Shown: one piece after another, positions 50,188 to 62,300 of the stretch
How positions within the stretch are numbered: position 1 is the first letter of the stretch
How the letters are laid out: every line of letters starts with the position of its first letter
Notes under the pieces: model-generated
Database searches by the model: none
What the model was told of the DNA's origin: nothing
The model's input: only the letters and a program-made list of their open reading frames with translations
Program-made: the position numbers and the translations under genes
NCBI RefSeq assembly: GCF_001949145.1
Contig: NW_019091406.1
Location: 421,068 to 485,067 of the forward strand
Reading direction: 5' to 3'
Origin: Acanthaster planci
Taxonomy: Eukaryota; Echinodermata; Asteroidea; Valvatida; Acanthasteridae
Length of the DNA: 64,000 bases

Positions 50188-51831
50188 GGTGCTGTAAAAC
50201 CAAAGGAGGGTTTTAATACGGCATTGTGCAAAAGTAAATTATACACTGGTACATACCAGTAATTTCAAATTCCACGAGGTCATTCAGGGTTGCTGTGGAT
50301 CATTCATATGCACGGTGCCCCATGACACGATGTAATGTAGACCCAGGTTTGAGCCCCACAACAATTGTCAAATTTTCTACAAAAAATTTTTTTCCCTTTT
50401 TACGGTATGTTACTGTCCACCAATCTTTCACTTTTCTCTTTGTTGGTAGATATCTACCTCTTGAGGATTTTTTAAAGGAAAATACAAGTTCAAGATCTAT
50501 TTGTTATGTAGATTGGTCTCGTGCCGGTTTCCAATGCTACGTGTACGTGAGCCGCAACCTGTCGAAAGTGCTCATATGTATAGGGAAGGGGTGCAATCAT
50601 ACGTGTCGCCTTTAATACGTGTTAAGTTTTGAATGGAGTTGGCCACCACCGTGAAGTTTATTTCGTAACCGTCAACTAAGCGTCTGGGACTGAAAATAAA
50701 TATCTATTTTGGATTGGTTTTCAGTAGATTTCCATAAATACAATGCACATTTGTAGGTGGCCCATGTTCTGGTCGGTTTCAGTTAAAAAATATATTTTGC
50801 CCCAGTGTTGGTGACCCCAAGTGACAAGTAATATAATGTAAGTTACGCTCGTTGCATGTATTTCTCTCTTGTGGATTAGCATGCATGTTGGGGACAGTGG
50901 AATCACAGGACCGTGTTAGGATTGTACCTGCAACTCTCCAGACAATGCCTGTGTCTTTGTCGTAAATTGGGAGCCATGCATTTGTCCCCTATTCACCGTA
51001 ACCAGTAACCTGTGCTCTATTATGGATACTGCAAGGAAGTTTTTGTTAATTTACATTTATGACTTTAAGCGGCAGTGCAGATACCATTGCAATTGTAACC
51101 ATAGGATATGATCATAGATGACGCCAGCAATACCGCACAGCTCAGAGCTTTGTCAAGTACTGTCTATAATCCCCCGGTAATGTGAGACCGTGTGTGTTCT
51201 GACTTTGTCCACTGCCTACTTGGGGCAGGGCCCAACTGTGTCAGCGCAGTCCCAAGTGCATAGCCCAACTTTGGATCAGGAGAAATACTTTTATCACAAA
51301 AAGAACATGGCAAGCAATAAGTACATCATGGAAATTGTATTTGGAATCAAATGGGATAAGAAACAACTCTTAATGAAGAAGGTATGTTGATTGCAAAGGA
51401 ATCAGCCGAGTACTTAGGTATTCCCATGCAGAGTGTCTACTTTACCCTGTTTTTGTTTTGGACTTGAGTTCATTGAGCCAGATTTTTTCACCCACGTTGT
51501 TAGGAATGTGTGCACTAGTGGTTGCTGTCAGTAACAAGCCCTGCTGGAGCATTTGACAGGGGTTTTTCTGCACCCACTAATCTCTAGTCCTGGATCACTG
51601 TGGATTCAGGGGGATCTTCCAAAAAGATTTTGCTGGTGAAAAATGTTGCCAATAAGTATCGGGTAATGTTTTGATTAGTTCTCTCATCTGTTGATTTCTT
51701 TTGTAGGGTAATCTTGGCAATTAGGGGAAGATACCAGCAGGTGCCAGACGGTGACTGAACGCCAAGATAGGTTCGACTTACTAACAGGTCTCACAAATGC
51801 CAATGACTGAACCTCCACGGCAGAGGTGACG

Positions 51832-54800
51832 ATGGACAGTGCCGAATGTGTGACCCTGGTGCCCTTTGTGCACCAGGTCGGAGGTCACACGGGAATGATG
51901 AAGTACGATGAGGTGACCGTGTGCAAGCCTGTCTCGCCAGCCGAGCTCCGCTTCTACGAGACGCTTACCCCAGAGTTGGCTCAGTTCACGCCAGGCTTTA
52001 AAGGTACATTTATGTGCACATGTCTATGAGAAGCAGCAACAGCCACAAGTCAGTGGCTGCCATAGCCACACATGTTATTCCAAGCCAGAGCCCTAAGTTT
52101 TGGAAGAGCCACTTTCAAGTGAGAGTATCTGCGTCCCTGTAGGGCTCTGTGGTTGTCTTTTTTTTTTGAACGGGGAAACAGAATCCATTTCTGACCAATA
52201 AATGACCGATAAATTCTCAATAAATCTACGCAGCTGTTTTAATTCCACACACCCCTTACAACGTCACCTTCGCCACATCTTAATCACTTGCCGACATTGT
52301 AATTTGCCTGAAAATTTCAAGTTTTGAAAAAGGCAAGATACCGTATATGCATAACTGACAACATTTGATATCGACATATACCCAGATGTCACAAACACTG
52401 ATTCCCAAGCATCGTTTGAACAGCATTTGTGCTATCTTCTTGACTGCAACCTGACATTTTTTCATGACTCTGGGGCACGCCCACTGAGCAATATTTGCCA
52501 CCACACCAGGCCGTGCACAGCGGCCAAGTTCAAGTTAAACACACGGTCCGCCTCCATAAGCTCTCTTGGACTGTGACTGTGCGCAAAACAAATGGCTGTT
52601 TAGCCAGGTCAGGTGGAGGTGAGACAAGGCACGCTTGACATTTTAACACATCGGCCGTGCCAGTCAATACATTTAGCCGCATTGCAGTTCAAACAGTTTA
52701 CATGTGCTGGTAGCAGGTGGTCATGTACATGTACAGTATGGTGCAGTCAATTCCACAGGTACAGTGCCAAATACACGTACCGGGGCAATGCTCCTACAGT
52801 ATGCTCTTTTTTAAATGATGGCAAGAGGTTGTTTTCTCTGCAATTTTGTCTACTTGCCAAACGAAATGAAAGAGAAGCACCACGTGTTTCCAAGGGAACC
52901 CAGGACAGGCCAGCTGTGTTTGTGTTGATGTTCCTGTGGGACACTGGAATCACGGCTTGAAATTGCAAAAGGCAAAATTAAGATTTCATAACTGGACAGA
53001 AACATTCTATCTTCTAGTTTGGAAGGTGATATTTGAACTTTCAGCCCCTGTGCTCCGACTCATTGACTGAAACCAGATGCTGCATCGTAGGATGTCATTT
53101 GAAAACCTGTGATGCGCCGAAATGGCTCAAGTCATTATAAGCAAAAAGGGACTCAGACTGACACTGCCATTTTCAGTGACTTGACTCATCTCAGTCGAGT
53201 CTTGGGCAGAGACACAACTTCCTCAGTTGAGTCTCGGACAGAGACTCAGCTAAGTGTTTTACTGGGTCTGATGAAGTTTCACACTTGATGTGTCATTAGC
53301 CCCGCAAGTTTTACAGTGTAGATCATTATTTTGCCAGATCAACCAGCCCTTTTCAATTACAGGTTCAATTAATCAAGCAGCATTATTTGTTTGTTGGCGA
53401 AGGCTCACACTAATATTAGGATTCTGTTTGCCAAAGCATTTCTGCAAGTCAACGCTCTATGGCTTTAACCCACAGTTGACCGGTAATTCTGTCAGTACAT
53501 GCATCAGACATGTACTGTGTACAGGTGTACATGTATGTGAGCCAAACTGCAAACATTCACTGATACACATCTGCATTTATGCTGAATACATGAGTGTGCT
53601 GGTACTTTCCTCCAAGGTCAGTATACATATCAATCAGTAGACTGCAGGGTTTTCATGCATTTCAGCTGAGGCACCTTATGCCGTGACTGAAACAACACTA
53701 TGGCAGTGGACAACACGAGTGTTGTGCACGGCTGAAGGAACAGGTGTGTGTGGTTACATGTAGACACAGACATGTACATGATCCATGTAACTTCTGGCAC
53801 GTACACTTTCATTGCATGTTTATAATTAAAAAAATACACAATTTGTTTTGCTCTTTCTCCAGACATGCCAGAGTTGACGGACAGAGGTTTTCCTGTGTCA
53901 GCCCCAACACTTTGTACTTGATTGCTTTTGTTTAATTTGACCCTCCCTCCCCCAAATACATTTTGTGTAGGGTTCCTTCTCCTCAAACTGAACCTTGTTT
54001 GAGGATATCTGCTCTTTGAGGATGCATGTAAGGACTTTTTGTGTATCTTTATGGTCTTCTTCAGTGCGCATGCATGAAGTCTGTTCCAAGTGCACATTAA
54101 AAATAGGCCCAAGTTTCCCTGGGCAGGTGAGGGCGCTGTTGCTGTGATGTAAATCAGGGAAGACACTGTTCAGTTTACTTGTTAACGTTTTCTGAGGAAA
54201 AAAAGGTTGCTCGATGGCTTATTGTCATATTTACACAACAGTAGATTGCCAAAGAAACAAATGCACATGTACGACAGCAAAATGTAGAAAAATTCTTGCG
54301 GTTTTTTTGTCCATACATTGCCTGGGATTGATATCACAGGTTTGCTCACGAATATGGAAATTTATGATCAAATGCACCTGTGTGAAAACCAGACAGGCTC
54401 AAAAATAAAGATAAAAATAGCAAACAAAAGTTGAATATTAAGGTTAATTGAAACACAAAGGTACCGTTTCATTTTAAGGGTTTAGCAAAATACTTGAATA
54501 AGCCATTTGCAAGTTAAATTTGAATAAAATCTGGTGCACTGAGTTATCTGACTGCACATAAACATAACAATTTGAATTCCCCAGACTAAAGACACTGTTG
54601 CTATACCTTCCTGATTCGGGGCAAGCTTTCACATAGCAACCACCATCTCCAGAATGGACTGGTTCCTTTGTGCCCTTCTTATCCTTTGAGAACGGTGTAT
54701 TGTTGCAAGGCGTCTCTTATGTAACTAAGCAAAAGCTTGCCCGAATCACAAGGTATAGCAACAGTAGTTTTAGAAAGGAGAATTCAAGTTGTAACAAATG

Positions 54801-57800
54801 TATGTTCACGTGAATTAAAGAACTCAGTGTACCAGACTTGGGTCAAAGTTAACTCGCAAAAGGCTTACTACATGGTCGCTTGAAAAAAAAGACACCTTTT
54901 TTTCAGATTTTCCTGTACATGGTGTACATGTATGTTGTACACGTGCATTGCCAGTGGGCTTCAGAGGAATTTTTTGTTTACAGAAAAGAAAGAAGCCAGT
55001 AGGCCTGTTTGTTTGGAGCATTTAATCAAGGGAAGAAATGTTTGAAATGTTTCATGGACCACTGCCAGTTGGCCCTACATTTTTGTACACTAATTGCTGT
55101 GTAAGAGAAACTACAACACTTTGTGTTTGTGTCTTCGTGTGCATAATATTTGGATGACCTTCATCCATGTGTACGTAGTTAGAAAGTTTTGAATTCTCCG
55201 TTCATTATTATTCTGACCTTATGCGCGCAGGGCGGCCGTGACATGGAGTCGACTTAAACTGTGCTCCCTAAGACTTTGTGCATGCCCACACCCACTGTGT
55301 ACATGAATGTGGTTTAGAGATCTTGCATTCCTCCCCTCCACAGTTCTACATACCGTGGGTATGTTAACCCTAACAGTCCTCAGTCCTTCACCTGTTGGAG
55401 GACTGAGGACTGTTAGGGTTAATGCAGTGAAGTCTGTCAGATTTATGGCCAGAAAATTGTTTTAAAACCGTGTGTTTACAGCAACGGAATTGTCCTGGTA
55501 CCATGTACCTGGGGCATGTACGCATACTGGTACTCAGGTGTAAGTAGGAATAAAATTTGATTTTTAAAACTTTTTATGTGCGTCTGTGCTGGCCTGTCAG
55601 CAAACATGGTATACCTTGGGCACCGTACCATAAATACTCTGTCTGTCAGCTGAATTTCCTTGTACCCTATTGGTTAAATCAACCAGTTTAATTCTTTCAT
55701 TTTAATGAACCAATTACCAGTTACAACTGCTTACAAACAGGAGAGCAACTTATTTTAATGGCTAAATGTGTCAGTCAAAAGTGTTGAGTTGGGAAACTCG
55801 GCCACAGAAAAATCCAGGTACCTGCAGGTCAGGTTATCATTAACACACAATATTTTAGAGCCGGGGGGAGGGGGTTGAGTCTGATTTTCCGGCATTCATA
55901 CGTGTACAGGTAGCTGTTTACATTTGTGTTATCACCAGTGGAAATTGAATAGTGAATACCACAAAAAGTCTGATGTGTTTCATGTCACATACAGTAGGTG
56001 TACATTTCAGTGGAGTGGTTCCTCACTTCTCATTGATTGAATAGTGAATACCACAAAAAGTCTGATGTGTTTCATGTCACATACAGTAGGTGTACATTTC
56101 AGTGGAGTGGTTCCTTACTTCTCATTGATATGTTTTGATCTTGATAAGTCTTTGAAGAAAGTCGTTTTTGCAACTTTGGCCAAACGTGGAGCCTGTAGTA
56201 CAGGCATGTACTTTCAAATACTTTTGCAGTTAGTGACTTCCACGTTACCGATTTAAGATTTAAAGTCAAAAATTAACACAGTTTGCTAATTCCCTACAAT
56301 GTGAGTCCGCCTGAATTTTCACTTTTCTCTCTTCAATCAGGAGTCGTCCATGTGTCAGTTCAGGAGGAAGATGATGGCTCATTGAGCGTCCGTGCCTACC
56401 CAATCAGGGTGCAGCACCAGACTCTTGCCGGCCCCCGCTGCCCCAGCAATGGCGAACTCTGGGCGCCAGACCCAGCTGGGGAAGAGGACACAGAGAGGTC
56501 TCCAAAGTCAGACGAGCAGAAGATGTCCCAAACGAGTCTTCCAGAAGAGTTAGTTTTAATTTGGCTATAACAATCTCAAAAAGGTTTCAGTTAGGCTTTA
56601 TGTCTTTTTTTAACCTCAACCAACCCAGGTCCCTCAAAATTCACCCAAAGGATTCAGAGGATTTTGTAGGACTCAAAGACAGTACAGACCAGGAGCGCTG
56701 TGTTGTTATGTGTGGCTTGGTAACCCTGGGAGTGCCTTTGGAGTTGCCCCTGAATGGTGCCATGCACATTGGAGACCAAAACCAAGTGCATGCATGGAGT
56801 TAAAATTGCAGTTGTTCACTTAACAGCCAAAGCCAGAAGTATTCATTCCTGAGTCAGACTTATTCCTCTTTTATGCTTTTCAAACTTTTAAAAGATTTTT
56901 TAAGAGTCGGAGCAAAATACTGTATAGCAAATTACTCATATTCAGTAGTGAGGTTTTGGTTTATGAAGACTTGTGGGTTTTGGGACCAAAAGTTCCAAGG
57001 GGTCACTTTAGTGAGAAAGAGAGGATTTAATTGACTAGAAGAAGTCACTAGCCCATTCTTAATATTGCATCTAATGTTGCGTAAGTAATTGAAATTGCAG
57101 AAATGTATCTTGCTCATGGACACGAGAAACCGTTGTGTGCGCGCAGAGTGTGTTGTGCACTCTGCCCCACATGAGACCAATAACACTCAATACAAAGTTC
57201 TTGTCATTTAACATTTGTGTGTCATGTCAGAAGTGACCCCTTGGACAACAAGGACTCTTCCAGCGAGGAGGACCTATTCGAAGATCACTCCGAGAGCAAG
57301 ACAACTCGTCAGCAGTTTGAGAGAGGTAACCCCTGGGGAGTGCATCTGAATCGTCTCCAGATGGCCCGCATGCACAAAGACTTTGGCTCCAGCAAGCTCC
57401 ACAGTATCCTTGAAGTACCTGTATTTGGACTACATGTATAAGTTCACCCTTGGCATCAGCTGTTTTAACAGTAGGCAACATTTTGTGCACATTCCGTTGA
57501 AATTTGCCCCTCACACTCTCCACTTTCCAAAAGAAAACCCACTTGATGCATGAGGCATGCCCTTAATTGCTGACTGGCGGAGTAAGCCAGTCAGCGTAAA
57601 CTGCAATTCCTGGACAGAATTCAAGTAGTTGTCAAACACAATTATGTGTAGCTTTTACTTTGTCATTATAGAGAGCAATTTACTGCCTTTTGACTTTTCA
57701 GTGGCCATGCTCATTGCTTTTGTCCAACTTCAGTTTTCCAGATGGCCCAGACTAGGGTTTAAATGCGCTGCCGTTAGCAGTATTAGCTTCTTCACTGTAC

Positions 57801-59333
57801 TGTGCGCTCTCTCACTTGTAGGACTAAATTTCGTAGCAGGCATTGCTGTCTACTCGAAGTCCATCTAGTTTCTTTGCACTTTCAAATAATTGTGTGCTCA
57901 GTGCAGTATGTGCTATTTGATTGAGCAGTGTTTTTGGCCCACTAACTGTAGGGCACAGACTATCTTAAAGGTGCATGTTGGTAGCTGACAAAACCTGGAT
58001 TCCTCTCTTTTTTGGGCAGTTCTGTTCATTTTGTCCACTCTCCTCAGAAGCAGAGTGGTGTTTGCCTTAGGTCAGGGAACATGATGTGTTTTAGACTTTG
58101 AAAGGTATTTCCCCTAACAATAAACGCTTTCCAGAGTTCATTCTTTTGGAGAATCTGACTTCCAAGTTCCGCTCGCCGTGCATCCTGGACATCAAGCTGG
58201 GGACAAAGACCTACCACAAGGACCACTCCGAGGCCAAACGGCAGCTGCACATCGACCGGGATGCAGCCACCACCACGGCCACGCTAGGCCTACGTCTGTG
58301 CGGCATGCAGGTGAGCCTAAGGCTGCATTCATATTCACTTAGCTACTACGGGCAATAGTGCATTAGCTTATGGAATCTGCCAGGTAACAGCTGCAGCCAT
58401 TTGCATGAATGTGTGCAATACTTCTCACCCCAGCCCCTTGATAGGATCCAGTCTCAATCTTTTTGGACTGTGTACGTTATTTTGCCCTTGCCATTTTGAA
58501 ATGGAAAACATTAGTGTTACACCCTCCAAACCAATGTAGCATATATGAATAAGATGGCCTATAGGGGAACAAGCTTGGGATATAGACATTACAGCACCAT
58601 TACCATAGTGCATCTGCACGTGATGTACGTGTACTTTGCTGCAAAGTAGGGTTTTGTGCTCATTCAGTTCAAAGATAGCAACTTTGTCCTTGTGAGAAGG
58701 CCATGGTTCCTGCATGGAGGACCTGTCCAGATTATTGGCTTCGGCTGCAAACAAGGCACGTCCTCTGAAAACTGCTAGCCAAAAGCTTCATCCACTTTAG
58801 CGTAGGCTCATGAATGTGGTATTTCTGGCCACAAGAACCCTCCTTGCCAGCAAATGACATATGGAGAGTACTCCGTTATTCCTGTTCTGTTGCAGGTGTA
58901 CCAACCAAGCAAAGGCTGCTACAAATGCCGAAATAAGTACGATGGGCGCCGCCTGGGCAAAGACGGCCTCCGGAGGGCGCTGTGTGAGTATTTCTCCACC
59001 TGCGACCAGGTCCGAATGGAGCTTCTGCCTCCCTTCATCGAGAAGCTGCAGGGCCTGATCCGAGTGGTGTCGGCCATCACCACCTTCAGCTTCCTCAGCA
59101 CCTCGCTGCTCTTCATGTACGAGGGGGACACGGGGGACCAGTCGGGAGTGGGCGCTAGCGAGGTCTCGCGGGACTTGCTGGTGGACCTCCGTATCATCGA
59201 CTTTGCCAATTCTGAGTCAGACCCGGATCACATCACTGACATCGAGTCCAGCAACAAAGGGTGCTTGTATGGGTTGAAAAACCTACTACAAATCTTGGAA
59301 TCCATCCAGGGAACAGTAAACGATTCAAGCTAA
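51832..59333 (+). CDS. IP6K: Inositol hexakisphosphate kinase (IP6K), 5 coding exons
   Basis: Makes the inositol pyrophosphate 5-IP7 from IP6 and ATP; cytosol/nucleus. Exons: 51832-52003 (UTR part probably from 51707), 56341-56548, 57231-57403, 58135-58310, 58896-59333; phases agree, 388 residues (human 410-441). Residues 1-57 match the family start ([13 protein letters not shown]...[14 protein letters not shown]). 58-160 is an acidic, low-conservation segment, then [15 protein letters not shown]. The catalytic PxxxDxKxG motif, PCILDIKLG, is at 199-207. [18 protein letters not shown] follows, then CRNKYDGR, the SLL motif [10 protein letters not shown] at 311-320 and the metal-binding IDF at 344-346, then [10 protein letters not shown]. 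Donors GA|gttagt and ACA|gtatcc of exons 2 and 3 are weak but needed by phase and homology. A possible alternative last exon is listed separately. Confidence 0.95.
54594..54765. mobile_element. 172-bp TIR element in IP6K intron 1
   Basis: ACTGTTGCTATACCTTCCTG at the left and AAGGTATAGCAACAGT at the right are inverse. Pairing continues inwards through TGATTCGGGGCAAGCTTT and AAGCTTGCCCGAATCA, about 37 bp in all. No target duplication is obvious and there is no ORF. Confidence 0.75.
55364..55422. mobile_element. TTAA-bounded 59-bp hairpin element, copy 3
   Basis: Starts TTAACCCTAACAG and ends CTGTTAGGGTTAA. The 23-nt arms pair perfectly around loop TTCACCTGTTGGA, the inverse of the loop in copies 1 and 2, so it is inserted in the other orientation. 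It lies in IP6K intron 1. Confidence 0.75.
55945..56128. repeat. 92-bp tandem duplication, two units
   Basis: Units 55945-56036 and 56037-56128 start TTGAATAGTGAATACCAC and differ at one base (CCTCACTT versus CCTTACTT). It lies in IP6K intron 1, about 210 bp before exon 2. Near identity implies a recent event or an assembly effect. Confidence 0.9.
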
Positions 59334-62300
59334 TGAAAGAACTGCAACTGAAAGCAGTGGATTGCAAATTATGAAATATTCAATGTGTACTAGTAGTTAG
59401 TATTTATTTTTTAAACGTGTCTAATTTGTGCTCAATGACTTTCTGTTTGAAAGTCTCACATCTGTTACATTGTTAGCGGTCTAGATTGTAAATCAAAATG
59501 GTTTATTGCGATAGAGAGACCCCAGGCCATATGACAAATACTTTGTGCAAAGCACACTATTTTTCTGTGTACCCACAGGCACAAACAACATGAAAACCCA
59601 CGCATTGAAAATCTTGAAGCAAATGTGATGAACTGCAAAGCCTGTTTCATGGGAAATCACAGTAAGTTTCAACTGGTCAGGTACGATGTAGATGTTTAGA
59701 GCATTCGGTGAATGTTGTTTTTCTTTCGGCTGTGCGTAGAGGGAATCTTGTTGTAGATTGAGAAATATGGCTTTTTAGAATTGTATGTATTTTTTGCTTT
59801 TTATACACTGTAGAAAGGGCAACGGTGTTCAAGGAATATTTATGCCCTGTTTTCAAATGAATAATTTTCTTCCATCATCTTAACCATTTGCACTACTTTG
59901 AGTGACCAAAATATGTTGTGAACAGAGAATGGCACATTCCCTTGCAAGTTTTCCAGTCTCGTTGAGCAGTTCTCCAGATGCAGGATCAGTAAGTGCAGTG
60001 CTATGTGTGTTGCTGTAGAATCAGCCAATCCACTTTGAGGATAAGATGTTTGTGTTTGTTTGACCGGTTGTGGATGTTTTGTGTATTTTTAATAGCAGCT
60101 CGCCGGCAAGGTTGCTAAAACCACAGATAACGTGCCCTCAACCGACTGTGCTCAAAGCGGACAGCCAGAGGAGCATCCAAACCAGTGTGATATTGATCTT
60201 TAAATGAAAGCTGAGTGCACAAGTGCATTCATTGACTGCTCAGACTTCTTGTAAACAGTCATCTCAAAATTCGTCCGGGATAAGTTGCGGACAAGTTGCG
60301 GACGTTGTTGAGGGTTATGTTGCAGGATTCTTAACCATATAGTCCGCAATCTTCCCACTAAGATGCAGTTAGTTTGTTTACATAATGTGCCCCTCCTGGG
60401 GTTTTGAGCAAGGCTGGGCACTCATGGATACACTGTGTGTGGCAGTTAACATTGTAATAGCACAACTTATATGGGGCAACCTTTTGTGTGCACTGAGGCC
60501 AAATATAAACCAGCCATTCACTCGTCCAGGACAAATGCAGGGCTTCTTGTGGGTGAAGTCAATGTTGCCACCCGCAACTTGTCCTGGAGGAGTCTTGAGA
60601 TTGTCCCTTAAGTAAATCTTGCCCTTGATGATAAAACTGAAGGAGAATAGCAGTGTTTTAGTCAAGTCCACCACAACCCCCTTCAAAGCTACCACGAGTC
60701 CCTGCAAGTGCCTGCAAGCTAAGTTTCCAGCTAATCAAATAAATTTGGTCTCCCTGTGGCTTTGGACGGGAACTTGTGGAGGGACTTTTGATTCGCTGGA
60801 GTACAGAGCATTGCTAGTCCTCGAATAAGTCTGTTTTTGTCTTTTGACACCCAGGGTGTCTTAAATGCATCCCTTGTCTTTTCTGCAATTTTATGTTATT
60901 CTGTCTGTGCATGAACTCAACTTTGCCATGTACATCTGTCTGTGTACGTGTAGGCTTTTCCCCCAGATTAGAATATGTCATGTAATGCATTGTGCACACG
61001 TACAAGCAATCTGTCAAATTTTCTAAAACTTTTTATAATTTCGGTTGAAAATAACGAAATCAGCCTTGATGACAAATTCAATTCTGTCTGTGAGTAGAAA
61101 ATATGATATGCTGGGAGTAATCATTTTATGACTGTGAGCTTGATAATTTATTTTGTATTTGCACTCAACGAAAATCTTTCTGATACTCTTATATTTGTAT
61201 GTATATATACATGTATATGAAAAGGAAATATTTTAGAACACTGAACCATGTAAGTTGTTGGTACTGGCAAGTAATGCAATCTTTGAGAATGCTCTCTTGT
61301 TGGAAATTTTTGTGTTCGAGTTTTTCTTAGATCTACTATTTAAAAGCACAGACTACAACTCATCAAATATTTTGAAACAGCTTAAATTCATCGGCTCTCT
61401 TATTCAGAATCTAACATTTCATCTTGATAATTGGCTCTTACCACAGTGATATTTTTTTCTGGAAAGTGTTGGCAGGAAAATGGTCCCATTATAATGCTTC
61501 ATTTACTTGCTGGTCATGATCTAGGGATAAAGTTATACCTACCTAGTGTAGGTAGGGTTCACTAGTGACTTAAGCGTTTTCCCTAATCTGCAGGTGAATC
61601 TCAGTAACACTGATCCATAGCACCAAAGCAGAAGTACATGTATATTTTTGCTACTGATTTCTGTGACATTCCACGAAACCAAAACATCCAATTTTTGGGG
61701 CAGGAAAAGGTTGAGGGAAGCAAGTTGAACAAGTTGAGTTGGGAAGAAGTCATCCACTGCTGAACTTCTGCCCTCCATTTGTGTAACATTTATGCTCAGA
61801 CATATCCAACACCATTGATGTATTTGACCAAGCATGTACACGTACCCCTTCAAACAAATGTACACGCCAGTTGCAGCTTCAGTTGGTACAAAACACAATA
61901 GGTGTATACTCGCAGTCATGGTTAGAAAGAAGTCATTGATTTTTACTGGTGGCAGTTGCTATTTTTAGAGGGAATTCAAGTGTGAACTGCTTCATCCAAT
62001 GTCTTCATCAAACATTGTACAGTCTGTAAATTCTACATGCCCACACATTTGACATTAACTACGAGCCCTCGGAAGTAGACTAAGATCACAAAAACGGCTC
62101 GAAATCTAGATTTCAGGAAGTGTTTGATTGTCGGTTTGTGCCTTCATCGTTGTTTGTGGATCCATTGATATCTCACATCCAGCACTATGCATGTCGCCAC
62201 AGAATGTATTTTCATATAAGTGCCTCATTCCCGCTGGATCCTCCTTCTGTACAAAATCGGACTGCGAAGTACTTGTATTTGTATGCTGCAGTAGTTAAAG

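Larger units (their letters stand above)
44163..51706. other. Bcl-2 3' UTR, intergenic DNA and IP6K 5' region
   Basis: No coding exon could be supported. It includes a TIR element at 48412-48715, a repeat end CTGGATCTGCCACTG near 47560, palindromes such as GAAGTACATGTACTTC near 47698, a possible IP6K leader exon ending at 47846, and the gap at 49831-50187. The frame at 44746-45081 (minus) and that at 44672-45025 (plus) have no recognisable protein. Confidence 0.4.

Noticed and set aside
49712-50262. Four 144-161 codon open frames
   Set aside because: They consist almost entirely of Ns from the assembly gap.
53630-54166. 178-codon minus-strand open frame in IP6K intron 1
   Set aside because: It is long but has no domain, starts without ATG support and is antisense in an intron; chance or old repeat is more likely.
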